From an uncultured Clostridia bacterium (GTDB taxonomy: Bacteria; Bacillota; Clostridia; TANB77; CAG-508), in the NCBI GenBank assembly GCA_948468225.1, contig CAOKHH010000002.1, forward strand, positions 62,001 through 126,000: DNA of 64,000 nucleotides. The letters run 5' to 3'. The notes under the pieces are model-generated. The model ran no database searches. It was not told where the DNA came from and saw only the letters and a program-made list of their open reading frames with translations. Positions 7,638-16,109 of the stretch are shown in pieces; positions within the stretch are counted from its first letter, which is position 1; the number at the start of each line of letters is the position of its first letter. Made by a program: the position numbers and the translations under genes.

Positions 7638-8390
7638 TTAGAACAGGTCGTCCATAGTATAGAAACCAGGTGCTCTGCCATCTTCCAAAAGGAATTTAGC
7701 AGCCCGAATTGCACCTTCGGCGAAAACATCACGAGAAAGCGCTGTGTGCTTTATCTCAAGAATATCGTTTTCTCCGAAGAAATGTACAGTGTGCGTTCCA
7801 CAAACATTGCCTCCACGAACGGATGAAATGCCGATTTCGTAAACACCTCTTTTGCCAGTTCTACCATAAACAATTTCTCTTACAATATCAAGATTGTCGT
7901 TTATGGCGTATGCCAACATCTTTGCTGTACCGCTGGGTGAATCTGCCTTACGCCTATGATGTTCCTCTGTGATTTCAATGTCCGCCTCTTGAAGCAAAGG
8001 CACCACAACCTCGAGAATGCGCTTAAACACGCACACATCGTAGGACATATTCGCCGAGTAGAAAATGGGTATTTTTATTGCCGCTTTCCTCATCAGTGTC
8101 ATGTCTAGCTCGCAGATTCCGGTTGTGGCAATAACAAGAGGGATTTCCTTTGCTACCGCGAAATCAATCAACGATGATGTTGCTTCGGGAGATGAAAAGT
8201 CGATAATTACATCTGTTTTACAACCTAAACGGTCTGCATCCCAAAGATTTGAATATACAGGATACTTTTCGCCGTTAGTAGTGTTTGTGTCGACTCCCCC
8301 AACAACATACATATCAGGCCGATTGTTAATCAGCCGGCAAAGAATCTGCCCCATGTGACCGTTGCAACCTGAAACTAAAACCTTCTTCAT
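7638..8390 (-). CDS. dapB: 4-hydroxy-tetrahydrodipicolinate reductase
   Basis: This 250-residue protein has the nucleotide-binding 'VSGCNGHMGQILC' (residues 6-18), 'DVIIDFSSPEAT', 'VIATTG', the substrate-binding 'EEHHRRKADSPSGTA' (H-H-x-x-K-x-D-x-P-S-G-T) and 'SSVRGGNVCGTHTVHF'. It catalyses the NAD(P)H-dependent second step of the diaminopimelate/lysine pathway. dapB is monocistronic here with its own promoter and terminator. Its codon use differs from neighbours and it carries two in-frame CGG codons near the start ('LCRLINNRPDM') that must be read as triplets to keep the frame. It looks acquired. Confidence 0.95.
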   Translation of the reverse strand: MKKVLVSGCNGHMGQILCRLINNRPDMYVVGGVDTNTTNGEKYPVYSNLWDADRLGCKTDVIIDFSSPEATSSLIDFAVAKEIPLVIATTGICELDMTLMRKAAIKIPIFYSANMSYDVCVFKRILEVVVPLLQEADIEITEEHHRRKADSPSGTAKMLAYAINDNLDIVREIVYGRTGKRGVYEIGISSVRGGNVCGTHTVHFFGENDILEIKHTALSRDVFAEGAIRAAKFLLEDGRAPGFYTMDDLF

Positions 8391-8540
8391 AAGTAAGTCC
8401 TCCTTTAATTGTAGTAAGGTTTTCTAAAAGGGATATCGAAATTATATCATAGAATTATGTAAAACTCAAGTGTTGATATGTAAACTATACTTTTCAAGTA
8501 ACGTTACAAATTTTATGGCATATTATATTTAAAGTATAAG
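8376..8540. repeat. 165-bp direct repeat, copy 2 (dapB / DUF3298 intergenic region)
   Basis: This is the second copy of 6769-6933. Here it lies between two divergent genes, dapB and the DUF3298-like gene. This is probably the original arrangement, with copy 1 a duplicate. Confidence 0.92.
8441..8469 (-). promoter_or_regulatory. Sigma-A-type promoter of dapB
   Basis: The -35 is TTGAGT (8464-8469), the spacer is 17 nt and the -10 is TATAAT (8441-8446). Confidence 0.75.
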
Positions 8541-8552
8541 GAGGTTTTTGTT

Positions 8553-9191
8553 TTGAATGAAATTAAAAATATAGAATTAAAAAATGAGTTAAAATATAAT
8601 GATACTGTTATTTTAACTTATAAAATACAATACCCTGAAATAGTTTCATCTAATTGCTTTAATATAAATGCATTTAATGAATTTAACAAGAATAAAGCTC
8701 TAGAGCTACAACAGTATGTTAATACTACTTTATATAAGGAAGCAAAAGAAGTATATGATTATAACAAACTTCACGGATACCCTATTATGGTTTATGAAGT
8801 AATACTAGAATACAATATTACATATAACGAAAATTGCATTATTAGTTTATACTATAATCAATATAAGTTTACTGGCGGTGCACATGGAAGCACTATAAGA
8901 ACATCACAAAACTGGGATTTACAAAACGGGTGTCAAATACCACTTTCTTACTTCTATCAAAATAATCCATATTACATTATAGATATATTAAAAAATATTA
9001 ATAATCAAATAAAAGAACAAATACAGTCTGGAAATAATCAATATTTTGATAATTATTGTAAATTAGTTTTAGAAACATTTAATTTAGAAAGTTATTACTT
9101 AACACCTAATGCACTGGCAATATATTATCAACAATATGATATTGCACCATATTCTAGTGGAATACCCGTGTTTTATTTAATGTATGAATAA
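8553..9191 (+). CDS. DUF3298 / PdaC-RsiV-like domain protein
   Basis: This 212-residue protein starts at TTG (8553-8555) behind AAGGAGG. The core shows the family signature: 'YNQYKFTGGAHGST' in the middle, 'LSYFYQ' and a C-terminal 'IYYQQYDIAPYSSGIPVFYL'. Related domains occur in RsiV-type anti-sigma factors, PdaC deacetylases and secreted proteins. No signal peptide or membrane segment is visible here, so this is an isolated domain whose ligand is unknown. It is divergent from dapB, with native AT-rich codon use. Confidence 0.8.
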   Translation: MNEIKNIELKNELKYNDTVILTYKIQYPEIVSSNCFNINAFNEFNKNKALELQQYVNTTLYKEAKEVYDYNKLHGYPIMVYEVILEYNITYNENCIISLYYNQYKFTGGAHGSTIRTSQNWDLQNGCQIPLSYFYQNNPYYIIDILKNINNQIKEQIQSGNNQYFDNYCKLVLETFNLESYYLTPNALAIYYQQYDIAPYSSGIPVFYLMYE

Positions 9192-9234
9192 TTTATGTGT
9201 TAAATATTCTTTTATTGTTATAATAATATGTAAA

Positions 9235-9268
9235 AGACTCTGACATACTTTTATGTCAGAGCCTTTTT
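9235..9268. terminator. Bidirectional terminator
   Basis: The stem CTCTGACATA pairs with TATGTCAGAG around a short loop and has a T-run on the plus strand. It lies between the convergent DUF3298-like and GNAT genes. Confidence 0.85.
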
Positions 9269-9271
9269 GGC

Positions 9272-9700
9272 TTACTTTTTCAGAAAAACCATTGTTACTG
9301 TGCCTTCACAGCGCATTCTTTCTTTGCATGAAAATCCTAATTTTTTAGCCACTTTTCTTGAAGCCTTGTTCTTAGAGTCAATAGACAAATAGAATGGTAT
9401 ATCGGTATTTACTACTTCCATCACTCTTGCCACTGCTTCAGTAGCATATCCATTTCTTCTAAACGGTTCATATACTTTATACCAGATTTCTCCATCATAA
9501 ATGAGAACCACGTTTCCAATTTCTTGTTCCGTTTCTCTTAATAAAATGGAATATTGGGTCGAAACACAATCTAGTATTTCTTCCCTTCGTAATATTAACC
9601 GTTCTGTACTAATGGAATTAGGACAAGCCTTTTGGATTTTTTCCATTTCTCCAAAAAGACCCTGCAATGCGTTTGCATTAAGATTTAAATCAAAATCCAT
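9272..9700 (-). CDS. GNAT family N-acetyltransferase
   Basis: The 142-residue protein shows the GNAT opening motif 'STERLILRREE', a beta strand 'IGNVVLIYDGEIWYKVYEPFRRNGYATEAVARVM' (residues 68-101 region, with the R-x-x-G-Y-A acetyl-CoA loop) and the terminal 'KVAKKLGFSCKERMR'. The substrate is unknown. The R of 'TERL' is an in-frame CGG, and this position is canonically Arg in the family, so CGG is an Arg triplet in this gene. Codon use suggests recent acquisition. Confidence 0.88.
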   Translation of the reverse strand: MDFDLNLNANALQGLFGEMEKIQKACPNSISTERLILRREEILDCVSTQYSILLRETEQEIGNVVLIYDGEIWYKVYEPFRRNGYATEAVARVMEVVNTDIPFYLSIDSKNKASRKVAKKLGFSCKERMRCEGTVTMVFLKK

Positions 9701-9786
9701 GTTTACTCCCTCACTTTATTTAATTAGAAGTACCTAAAAGCCATTGCTGGTTTCTATTATAACATAATTTTATATTAAATACAATT

Positions 9787-10416
9787 TTAATCATTGTTTG
9801 ACATGTTGTTATTAGCACAATTATTATTCATATAGAATTTTCTATTAGCTAATTTATCTTGAACTCCTCTTAAAGCTTCACCAAATCTTTGGAAGTGAAC
9901 TACTTCTCTTTCTCTTAAGAAACGAAGTGGATCTATAACATCTGGCTCATCTTTACAAAGGTCAATTAGTTTTTCATAAGTTGCTCTTGCTTTTTGTTCT
10001 GCAGCTAAATCTTCTTGTAAATTTGCAATAGGGTCACCTTTGCAAGCAATATATGCTGCTGTAAATGGAACTCCTGCTGCAGATTGAGGATATACATCTA
10101 CACCATGGTCTGTATAATATGGTGCTAATCCTGCTTTTTCTATTTCTTCTATTGATGCTCCTTTTGTTAGTTGGTGAACGATGGAACCTACCATTTCAAG
10201 GTGAGCAAGCTCCTCCGTTCCAATGTCGTTTAATATTGCTTTTGCATTTTGGTCTGGCATTCCAAATCTTTGAGATAAATATCTTAAAGAAGCTGCCAAT
10301 TCGCCGTCTGGTCCTCCATATTGTGATATAATTACTTTTGCCAATTTTGGATTTGGGCATTTTATATTAACTGGATATTCTAGTTTTTTACTATAAGTCC
10401 ACATATTAGTTAGCAT
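9787..10416 (-). CDS. cotJC: Spore coat protein CotJC (manganese-catalase-like)
   Basis: The 209-residue protein starts 'MLTNMWTYSKKLEYPVNIK' and carries ferritin-like manganese-catalase helices with 'GELAASLRYLSQRF', 'DIGTEELAHLEMVGSIVHQL' and 'AEQKARATYEKLIDL', containing the E-x-x-H metal ligands. It has the usual CotJC length. It sits in the inner spore coat and overlaps cotJB by 11 nt in a cotJABC operon. Gly-Asn-rich C-terminus. Confidence 0.95.
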   Translation of the reverse strand: MLTNMWTYSKKLEYPVNIKCPNPKLAKVIISQYGGPDGELAASLRYLSQRFGMPDQNAKAILNDIGTEELAHLEMVGSIVHQLTKGASIEEIEKAGLAPYYTDHGVDVYPQSAAGVPFTAAYIACKGDPIANLQEDLAAEQKARATYEKLIDLCKDEPDVIDPLRFLREREVVHFQRFGEALRGVQDKLANRKFYMNNNCANNNMSNND

Positions 10417-10672
10417 CTCCTTCCCATGGCCATGGCTCTTCTAGCCATCTCCATTTATTACATGGATATTTAATTGTTAAAGGTCCATATACTTTTTGAT
10501 ATTTGTCTTCTAAATCTTTTAATGTTTTACAATATTCTTTATGCAAACATAGTGCCTTCTTATCTTCAGGATGTGTGTCTAAATATAATGCAAGCTCTAT
10601 TATAGAGAAATTGTATTCTCTAATTTGCATAAGCATTTCATTTCTTGTTTGTTCCATACAATTATTATGCAT
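10406..10672 (-). CDS. cotJB: Spore coat protein CotJB
   Basis: The 88-residue protein with 'LMQIREYNFSIIELALYLDTHPEDKKAL' and 'KYQKVYGPLTIKY.CNKWRWLEEPWPWEGDAN' matches CotJB in length and in its Trp-rich end. It overlaps cotJA by 8 nt and cotJC by 11 nt, consistent with a co-translated unit. Confidence 0.94.
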   Translation of the reverse strand: MHNNCMEQTRNEMLMQIREYNFSIIELALYLDTHPEDKKALCLHKEYCKTLKDLEDKYQKVYGPLTIKYPCNKWRWLEEPWPWEGDAN

Positions 10673-11012
10673 TATTACATCCCTCCCCTATTTTATTTGC
10701 ATTTCTTAAATATTCTATTTCTGCCATAGATTGACCAGGAGCATATGGGCTAACTAATTCAGGGAAAATTGTTCCCATTCTTAACCCAACTTCTGGTGTG
10801 AAAGTTTTATTCATTTTTTGAATTGGAACATAAGATTGACCAAACATATAGTTAGATGGAAAAGCTCCACATTCATCATCAAATCCACATTCGCATTCAT
10901 TCATATTACAGTTACAATCACAAAAATTTGCATCGTCACATATATCTTCTATCATATCGTCATGATGCTCATCACAATGATTGCACTTTTGACATCTGCA
11001 ATTTCTATACAT
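10665..11012 (-). CDS. cotJA: Spore coat-associated protein CotJA, Cys/His-rich N-terminus
   Basis: The 115-residue protein's second half is CotJA-like: 'QSYVPIQKMNKTFTPEVGLRMGTIFPELVSPY'. The first 45 residues are unusual, with nine Cys and several His, Asp and Glu residues ('CRCQKCNHCDEHHDD', 'CDCNCNMNECECG'), suggesting metal binding or cross-linking in the coat. An AAGGAGG site precedes the ATG. Confidence 0.9.
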   Translation of the reverse strand: MYRNCRCQKCNHCDEHHDDMIEDICDDANFCDCNCNMNECECGFDDECGAFPSNYMFGQSYVPIQKMNKTFTPEVGLRMGTIFPELVSPYAPGQSMAEIEYLRNANKIGEGCNNA

Positions 11013-11074
11013 TTATATTCCTCCTTATATAGTGTATATACTACATAATATGACATATATGTGCTTTATGTGAA

Positions 11075-11102
11075 TAAAAAAACGAGAGCATTACGCCCTC
11101 GT
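11075..11102 (-). terminator. Terminator overlapping the end of the 124-aa gene
   Basis: Stem ACGAGAGC (11082-11089) pairs with GCCCTCGT (11095-11102) and is followed on the minus strand by a U-run. It includes the last codons of the gene. Confidence 0.75.
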
Positions 11103-11465
11103 AAGAGAAAGAAAAACATCACAGAAGCTGAACTGACTGAGAACATCCATACTATCTGCTAAATTGTACGGAATCGTTCTTGACTTGCCTCTCATCCATT
11201 GTCTGTATTCCTCAGTATCATAGGTGATACCGTTAGTGGAATATTGGCCATTTGATGGTTTCGGGGACCAACAATTTCTACAAGCAACTTCTTTTGCAGC
11301 CGTTTGAGCAAGTGCAACTAATTTACATGCTACCTGTTCGCCTAACATAATGTTACTTTTGACTAATGAACATCCCATACTCAGTTCTTCGTTTAAGAGG
11401 TATAACTGCTCTTCATTAAGCTCTCTCAACCGATTTAAGTCCTGTTGGTGAAAATACATTTCCAT
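11091..11465 (-). CDS. Hypothetical protein, acquired-type codon use
   Basis: This 124-residue protein starts at the ATG 11463-11465 behind TAGGAGGA. It begins 'MEMYFHQQDLNRLRELNEEQ', and the middle has 'KLVALAQTAAKEVACRNCWSP' followed by 'QYSTNGITYDTEEYRQWMRG'. I recognise no family. The first half is helical. It holds an in-frame CGG (R of 'LNRLREL') and has higher GC than the flanking genes. It is monocistronic with its own terminator. Confidence 0.6.
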   Translation of the reverse strand: MEMYFHQQDLNRLRELNEEQLYLLNEELSMGCSLVKSNIMLGEQVACKLVALAQTAAKEVACRNCWSPKPSNGQYSTNGITYDTEEYRQWMRGKSRTIPYNLADSMDVLSQFSFCDVFLSLTRA

Positions 11466-11539
11466 TTTAAATCCTCCTAAAATATCTGGCACTCGACCAG
11501 TTAATAACTTAATTATAACAAATTTTTAGTAATAAATCA

Positions 11540-11568
11540 AATGAGGTGCAATCATGCACCCCACATTA
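11540..11568 (-). terminator. Hairpin after the ABC-2 permease operon
   Basis: GGTGCA / TGCACC palindrome (GAGGTGCAATCATGCACCCC), a short stem between the last permease gene and the convergent region. Confidence 0.5.
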
Positions 11569-11573
11569 AATGT

Positions 11574-12692
11574 TTATTCAGCCTGTTTCTTTTTATTTAT
11601 TATTGCAACAACTGCAAAAACCGCTATTATAAATATACATTGTATTCCAAAAGATGTAAGCAATTCACTTGCATTTACATTGTTTGCACCTGAGTTTAGC
11701 ATATTGTTTACTTGCTCATACCAATATGTTGGAGTAAAGGTTGCAATTTTTCTCATTGTATCACTAAATATTTCTAATGGAACAAATAGTCCACCTAAAA
11801 ATGCAAGTGCAAGGGAAACTCCTACTCCTAATCCATTTAATGCTTCTAGATTTTTAACAACAATTCCAAATAGCAATCCTAAAGCTATTCCGAGTATTGA
11901 TAAAACTAAAATATTTGCAAAATTTAGTAACCATATACCGTTAATTGGCATTTTAAACAATATATTCATTATAAATACTGAGAGTATTAAATCATATACT
12001 ATGGTTACACTAATACTTGCAATTACAACCTGTGTTAAGTACTTTTTATTAGAAACTGGTGCACAAGAATATCTATCTTTAATATTCTTTTTCCTTATTA
12101 TCATAAAGAAAGTTCCAATTATGCTTGGTATTCCATATAAAACTCCGTATGCCGCAAAGCTTATTGCACTAATTTTAGCAGTTGTATCATCTGTATTTAT
12201 TGCACTGCTTACATCTAATTTTATAAAATCGTTATCTTTTAGTTCTGTGTTATTTAATTTTGAATTTAAGAAATTGTCTATTTTTTCATCTATAAAAATT
12301 CTAGATTTTGATCCTTCTATGGATTTTATTATTATTCTATCTTTAGCTTTAAACTTATCATTATCACTATTTTTAAACTCATTAAAATTATCTGTAAAAC
12401 CTTCCGGAATTTCTATGTATAAAGCAATCCAAGATTTCATTAACTCATCTTCTATGTCTTCATTGCCAATATATTCTTTTATATTCGTATATTTATCTAA
12501 TTCTGCTACCAACTCTTTACTAAATTCGGTATTATCTTTATCTACAATATATATTGCTGGGTTATAGTCAGATACATTACTATTTATAGTGCTTGTATTA
12601 ATTGCTGAAAAAATTATAACTATTGCAAGAGGAAGTATTACATTTATTTTATGTGCTTTTAGAACATTAAAAAATAATTTAATATAACTCAT
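11574..12692 (-). CDS. ABC-2 type transporter permease
   Basis: The 372-residue protein has an N-terminal membrane segment (about residues 15-33), an extracytoplasmic loop of about 145 residues ('ALYIEIPEGFTDNFNEFK') and five C-terminal membrane segments containing 'LGIALGLLFGIVVKNLEALNGLGVGVSLALAFLGGLFVPLEIF' spread over residues 265-310, typical of ABC-2/YhgE-type exporters. It overlaps the upstream permease by 14 nt; with it and the ATPase it forms a drug/lantibiotic-type efflux pump. Confidence 0.88.
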   Translation of the reverse strand: MSYIKLFFNVLKAHKINVILPLAIVIIFSAINTSTINSNVSDYNPAIYIVDKDNTEFSKELVAELDKYTNIKEYIGNEDIEDELMKSWIALYIEIPEGFTDNFNEFKNSDNDKFKAKDRIIIKSIEGSKSRIFIDEKIDNFLNSKLNNTELKDNDFIKLDVSSAINTDDTTAKISAISFAAYGVLYGIPSIIGTFFMIIRKKNIKDRYSCAPVSNKKYLTQVVIASISVTIVYDLILSVFIMNILFKMPINGIWLLNFANILVLSILGIALGLLFGIVVKNLEALNGLGVGVSLALAFLGGLFVPLEIFSDTMRKIATFTPTYWYEQVNNMLNSGANNVNASELLTSFGIQCIFIIAVFAVVAIINKKKQAE

Positions 12693-13836
12693 TTTTCTTC
12701 CTCCTTAATGCAAATATTGAAACTACTAAATATACTATTCCAGATAGTGCAACTATTCCTAAATTAAACCATATTATACTTAAATCATCTTTATATGATA
12801 AATAATTTATACTATCTGATAATAATGCAGCTGGATTTATGTAGTACAAAAATGGTACGAATTTTTTTATCATTAACGATAAGTTGTCAACCATTCCTCC
12901 AGATAAGAAATACATAAGCATTAATATAGAAGTTAATATACTTGATTGTGTTTCTTCATTTTTACTATGTGTTACTACTACAATCATGGAAGATAATAGA
13001 ATAGATACTATTAGTCCTACAATATAAATAATCATTAAATAGCCGAAATGTGAAGTTAAACCAACATCTATTTTTAATATAAATTGTATATAAATTGTTA
13101 ATAACATAAGTGCAATTAAACCTACTGTAAAAGTTGCAAGTATTGCACCTATAAAGGTTTTAGACTTCTTTTCAGTTGATAATTCTACTCTCATCCCTGT
13201 ATAAGACATATTAGAACTCATTGAACGTATAGAATATTGTGCTATTAGCCCTGTAAATAATATAGAATATATAATTGCAGGATATGTAAAGATAGAAGCC
13301 ATACTTGGTACATCTTCTTGTTTATATGTGGTATCTCCTGATTTTGTAAACTTTGCTTGCCTTATATTATCTGTTGTATCTGCAATAGGCTTAATTACTT
13401 TATTATATAAATTGTTTGCGGTATTTACAAATTCTTCTGTAAATGTTTCAATCATTGAATTTGCAAAACTACTATACCCAGTTTTTGCAAATAAAGTATA
13501 TGTACCATCCTCATTTTGTTCTATATAAAAATATCCATCTAACTCTTCTTTTTCTACTTTTTCTTGAGAAGATTCTATTGTATCAGATATATTAAATTCA
13601 CAGTAATTCTTTAATTCTTCTGAATTAAACACATTTTCAATTTGTGTATCTAAAATAGCATTATTTGTTTTTATAAATTCAATTTTTATTTTATCTGAAA
13701 AACCACTTACTAAATCTACACTTCCCATTGTCATTTTAAAAAGTGTAACTAATATTATTGGAAAAAATAATATCCAAAAAATATTCATTGGCTTTTTTGA
13801 TACAATTCTTAGCCAATCTCTATATGTTTTAAACAT
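12679..13836 (-). CDS. ABC-2 type transporter permease
   Basis: The start is taken as ATG 13834-13836 behind GATGGAGG, giving 385 residues that begin 'MFKTYRDWLRIVSKKPMNIFW'. The single N-terminal segment, large external loop and five C-terminal segments match its partner. It pairs with the ABC-2 permease downstream and the ATPase upstream. Substrate cannot be deduced. Confidence 0.88.
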   Translation of the reverse strand: MFKTYRDWLRIVSKKPMNIFWILFFPIILVTLFKMTMGSVDLVSGFSDKIKIEFIKTNNAILDTQIENVFNSEELKNYCEFNISDTIESSQEKVEKEELDGYFYIEQNEDGTYTLFAKTGYSSFANSMIETFTEEFVNTANNLYNKVIKPIADTTDNIRQAKFTKSGDTTYKQEDVPSMASIFTYPAIIYSILFTGLIAQYSIRSMSSNMSYTGMRVELSTEKKSKTFIGAILATFTVGLIALMLLTIYIQFILKIDVGLTSHFGYLMIIYIVGLIVSILLSSMIVVVTHSKNEETQSSILTSILMLMYFLSGGMVDNLSLMIKKFVPFLYYINPAALLSDSINYLSYKDDLSIIWFNLGIVALSGIVYLVVSIFALRRKKNELY

Positions 13837-13872
13837 ACCAAAACCTCCATCAATATATATTCTATTGAAAAT

Positions 13873-14018
13873 ATGGTAATATATATTATTTTTAAGCACC
13901 GCGTAAGCGATCAACCGAAGCATAGCGTAGGACGAATGGAGCAATTTTCCTATATTTAATAAATTCAAAAGGAAATTGCGACACCAAGGTGCAAAAAAAT
14001 AATATATTTACCATATAG
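13873..14018. repeat. Inverted-repeat element, about 145 bp, MITE-like
   Basis: The ends ATGGTAATATATATTATTTTT and its near-complement at 13993-14018 form a stem of about 27 bp, inside which a second stem pairs GCAATTTTCC with GGAAATTGC. It lies between the ATPase and permease genes of one operon. There is no coding sequence. It resembles the element at 38743-38857 in architecture. Confidence 0.7.
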
Positions 14019-14025
14019 AAATTAC

Positions 14026-14967
14026 TTACATATTATCTCTTAATTGTTTTCCTGTTAATTCTAGAAAAACAGTATTTAATGTAGGAACTTCATTATATAT
14101 CTTATCTATATTTACCCCATTATCTTCAATTACTTGAAGTATTTTCAAAAGAGTACTGTTTTGATTTTTCTTATATGAAATCTTTATGCAATTATTTTCT
14201 CTTTCAACAGTTTTTATATCTGCAATATTTTTTATCTCTTCTATAATATTGTCTTGTACTCCGTAAGTATTAACAACTAATTTCTCTGTATCTGTTATCA
14301 TATTTTTAAGTTCTTCTGTTGTACCTTTTGCAATTACTTTTCCAGAATCTATAATAGCAATTTGGTCACATATTTGTTCAACTTCCTCCATATAGTGAGA
14401 AGTGTAAATTATTGTAGACCCTTGTTCTTTTAGTTTTAATACTCCCTCTAATATGCTATTTCTAGATTGTGGATCAACTGCTACTGTTGGTTCATCCATA
14501 AACACGATTTTAGGTTTATGAGCAATACCACAAGCAATATTTAATCTTCTAACTAAACCGCCAGATAATTTTTTAGGTACATATTTTTTATACTCTCCTA
14601 AACCAACAAATTCAATTGCTTCTTCAACTAGTTTTTTTCTTTCTTCCTTGTCTTTTATATATAATCCACAAAAGAAATCTATATTTTCATATACGGTTAA
14701 TTCCTCAAACACAGACACATTTTGAGGAATAACACCTATATTTGCTTTTAAATTTAAGTTATTACTATTCATCTCTTCCCCTAAAATTTTTATGCTACCC
14801 TCATCGCTTTTTAACAAACCAAGCATACAATTAATTGTAGTACTCTTTCCTGCTCCATTAGGGCCTAGTAATCCATATATAATTCCTTCCTCAATTTGTA
14901 AATCTAAATGATCTACAGCAGTTTTTTCAGAATACTTTTTAACAAGATTTTTAACTTCAATTATCAT
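14026..14967 (-). CDS. ABC transporter ATP-binding protein (exporter type)
   Basis: The 313-residue protein has Walker A 'GLLGPNGAGKSTTINCM' (residue 33 on), Q-loop 'IGVIPQNVSVFEELT', signature 'KLSGGLVRRLNIACG', Walker B 'PKIVFMDEPTVAVD' and switch 'IYTSHYMEEVEQICD'. The DrrA-like C-terminal extension is present. It energises the two ABC-2 permeases downstream; the intergenic gap holds an inverted-repeat element that might uncouple expression. Confidence 0.95.
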   Translation of the reverse strand: MIIEVKNLVKKYSEKTAVDHLDLQIEEGIIYGLLGPNGAGKSTTINCMLGLLKSDEGSIKILGEEMNSNNLNLKANIGVIPQNVSVFEELTVYENIDFFCGLYIKDKEERKKLVEEAIEFVGLGEYKKYVPKKLSGGLVRRLNIACGIAHKPKIVFMDEPTVAVDPQSRNSILEGVLKLKEQGSTIIYTSHYMEEVEQICDQIAIIDSGKVIAKGTTEELKNMITDTEKLVVNTYGVQDNIIEEIKNIADIKTVERENNCIKISYKKNQNSTLLKILQVIEDNGVNIDKIYNEVPTLNTVFLELTGKQLRDNM

Positions 14968-15041
14968 TATAAGTCCTCCAAAATTTTATTTTTCGCTATT
15001 TAGTATACAATTCTATGAAATTTATGTCAATATAATGCCAG

Positions 15042-15070
15042 AAAAAAGGTGTAGGAAATTCCCACACCTT
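15042..15070 (-). terminator. Terminator after the 240-aa LRR gene
   Basis: AAGGTGTAGG pairs with CCCACACCTT and is followed on the minus strand by six U residues. Confidence 0.85.
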
Positions 15071-15109
15071 CTTAGCAAACGAGTTTATGACTAGAATCTT
15101 ACACAAATA

Positions 15110-15832
15110 CTAATATCTTACATAATCTTCCACGATACGTTTTGTAGTATTAGGAAATGCCTCGGGATTCACAAAAGTTCTAGATGAGACCACAACCTGC
15201 CTTAAATTAAAGCAGTGCGTAAAAGCAAATCTGCCGATTTCTTTAGGTCCTCCCCTTTGAAAAGTTACTTCTTCAAGCTTGCTACAATACTCAAAAGCAC
15301 AAGTGTCGATTTTAACATCTACGCCTTTAAATTCCACGCTTGCCAAGTTATTGCAATGGCTAAACGCAGCATATCCAAGCTTTCTGAGATTTTTAAAAAA
15401 TACCAAGCTTGTTAAATCGCTACAACCTTCGAAAGCATATTCGTAAATCCTTTCAAGACTTGCCGAAAATTCCGCACTTGTCAAACCTATGCATCCCTTG
15501 AAGGCGCACATCTCGATTGTCTTAAGCGACTTGGGGAAATTTATGCTTTTTAATTTTTTGCAAGCAAAAAAAGCACTTTCCCCAATAGATATAATTGTTT
15601 CAGGCAAAATTACACTTTCTAAGGTTTCGCAATCAGAAAAAGCATAATCGCAGATTGTAGTAATACCGTCGGGTACGGTTATGCTTTTTAGTTTTTCAGT
15701 AGTTACCGAAACATATTTGCTCCAAGGCCAATTAATATAACCACCATACCGAAGCAAAGTTGCCTTATCGCTGATTTTCTTCAGCTTTACAGTACCATCA
15801 ATATACTCAAGCCGAATTACCCTTTCTAACAT
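15110..15832 (-). CDS. BspA-type leucine-rich repeat protein (LRR_5)
   Basis: The 240-residue protein is built from about six repeats of the type 'ITTICDYAFSDCETLESVIL' (IxxIxxxAFxxCxxLxxVxLP), as in BspA/Treponema-type surface LRR proteins. No signal peptide or anchor is visible, so it may be cytoplasmic. Two in-frame CGG codons near the N-terminus ('EYIDG..' region: VIRLEY and LLRYGG) keep the frame as triplets. GC-richer codon use and its own terminator suggest acquisition. A second, shorter relative lies at 62473-62970. Confidence 0.85.
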   Translation of the reverse strand: MLERVIRLEYIDGTVKLKKISDKATLLRYGGYINWPWSKYVSVTTEKLKSITVPDGITTICDYAFSDCETLESVILPETIISIGESAFFACKKLKSINFPKSLKTIEMCAFKGCIGLTSAEFSASLERIYEYAFEGCSDLTSLVFFKNLRKLGYAAFSHCNNLASVEFKGVDVKIDTCAFEYCSKLEEVTFQRGGPKEIGRFAFTHCFNLRQVVVSSRTFVNPEAFPNTTKRIVEDYVRY

Positions 15833-15907
15833 AAAAACTCCTCCTTTTAAAACGTTGTCCTATGTCTTCTTGTACTATGGATTCTATCAATCCTCCCTTA
15901 AAAGAAT

Positions 15908-15938
15908 AAATTTGCTATTATAAAAATTAGCAAATTTA
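15908..15938. repeat. AT-rich inverted repeat in the 15833-16109 gap
   Basis: AAATTTGCTA pairs with TAGCAAATTT. The rest of this 277-nt gap, between the LRR gene and the znuB-like gene, shows no gene that I can support. Confidence 0.45.
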
Positions 15939-16109
15939 TTATATATCTTATTCAAATTTATGTCAACCTTTTCATTTTTTCATATAATAGTTTGAAAAAG
16001 AATTAGTATATGGCTCAAGCATTTTTAATGAGAAATATCAGAGGTGTACGTTTGTACATCGATGCTGAGGCTGGATTTTCTTAATAAAAATAACGATGTA
16101 ATATGCTAA

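Noticed and set aside
11554-12567. Plus-strand 337-residue ORF opposite the ABC-2 permease
   Set aside because: It is a shadow of the minus-strand gene: low-complexity hydrophobic, with no motif.
12679-13968. N-terminal extension of the ABC-2 permease
   Set aside because: The upstream 44 residues come from repeat sequence; the ATG at 13834-13836 has a proper GGAGG.
15833-16109. Riboswitch or small RNA upstream of the LRR gene
   Set aside because: Only an AT-rich inverted repeat is visible and no conserved metabolite-binding pattern was recognised.
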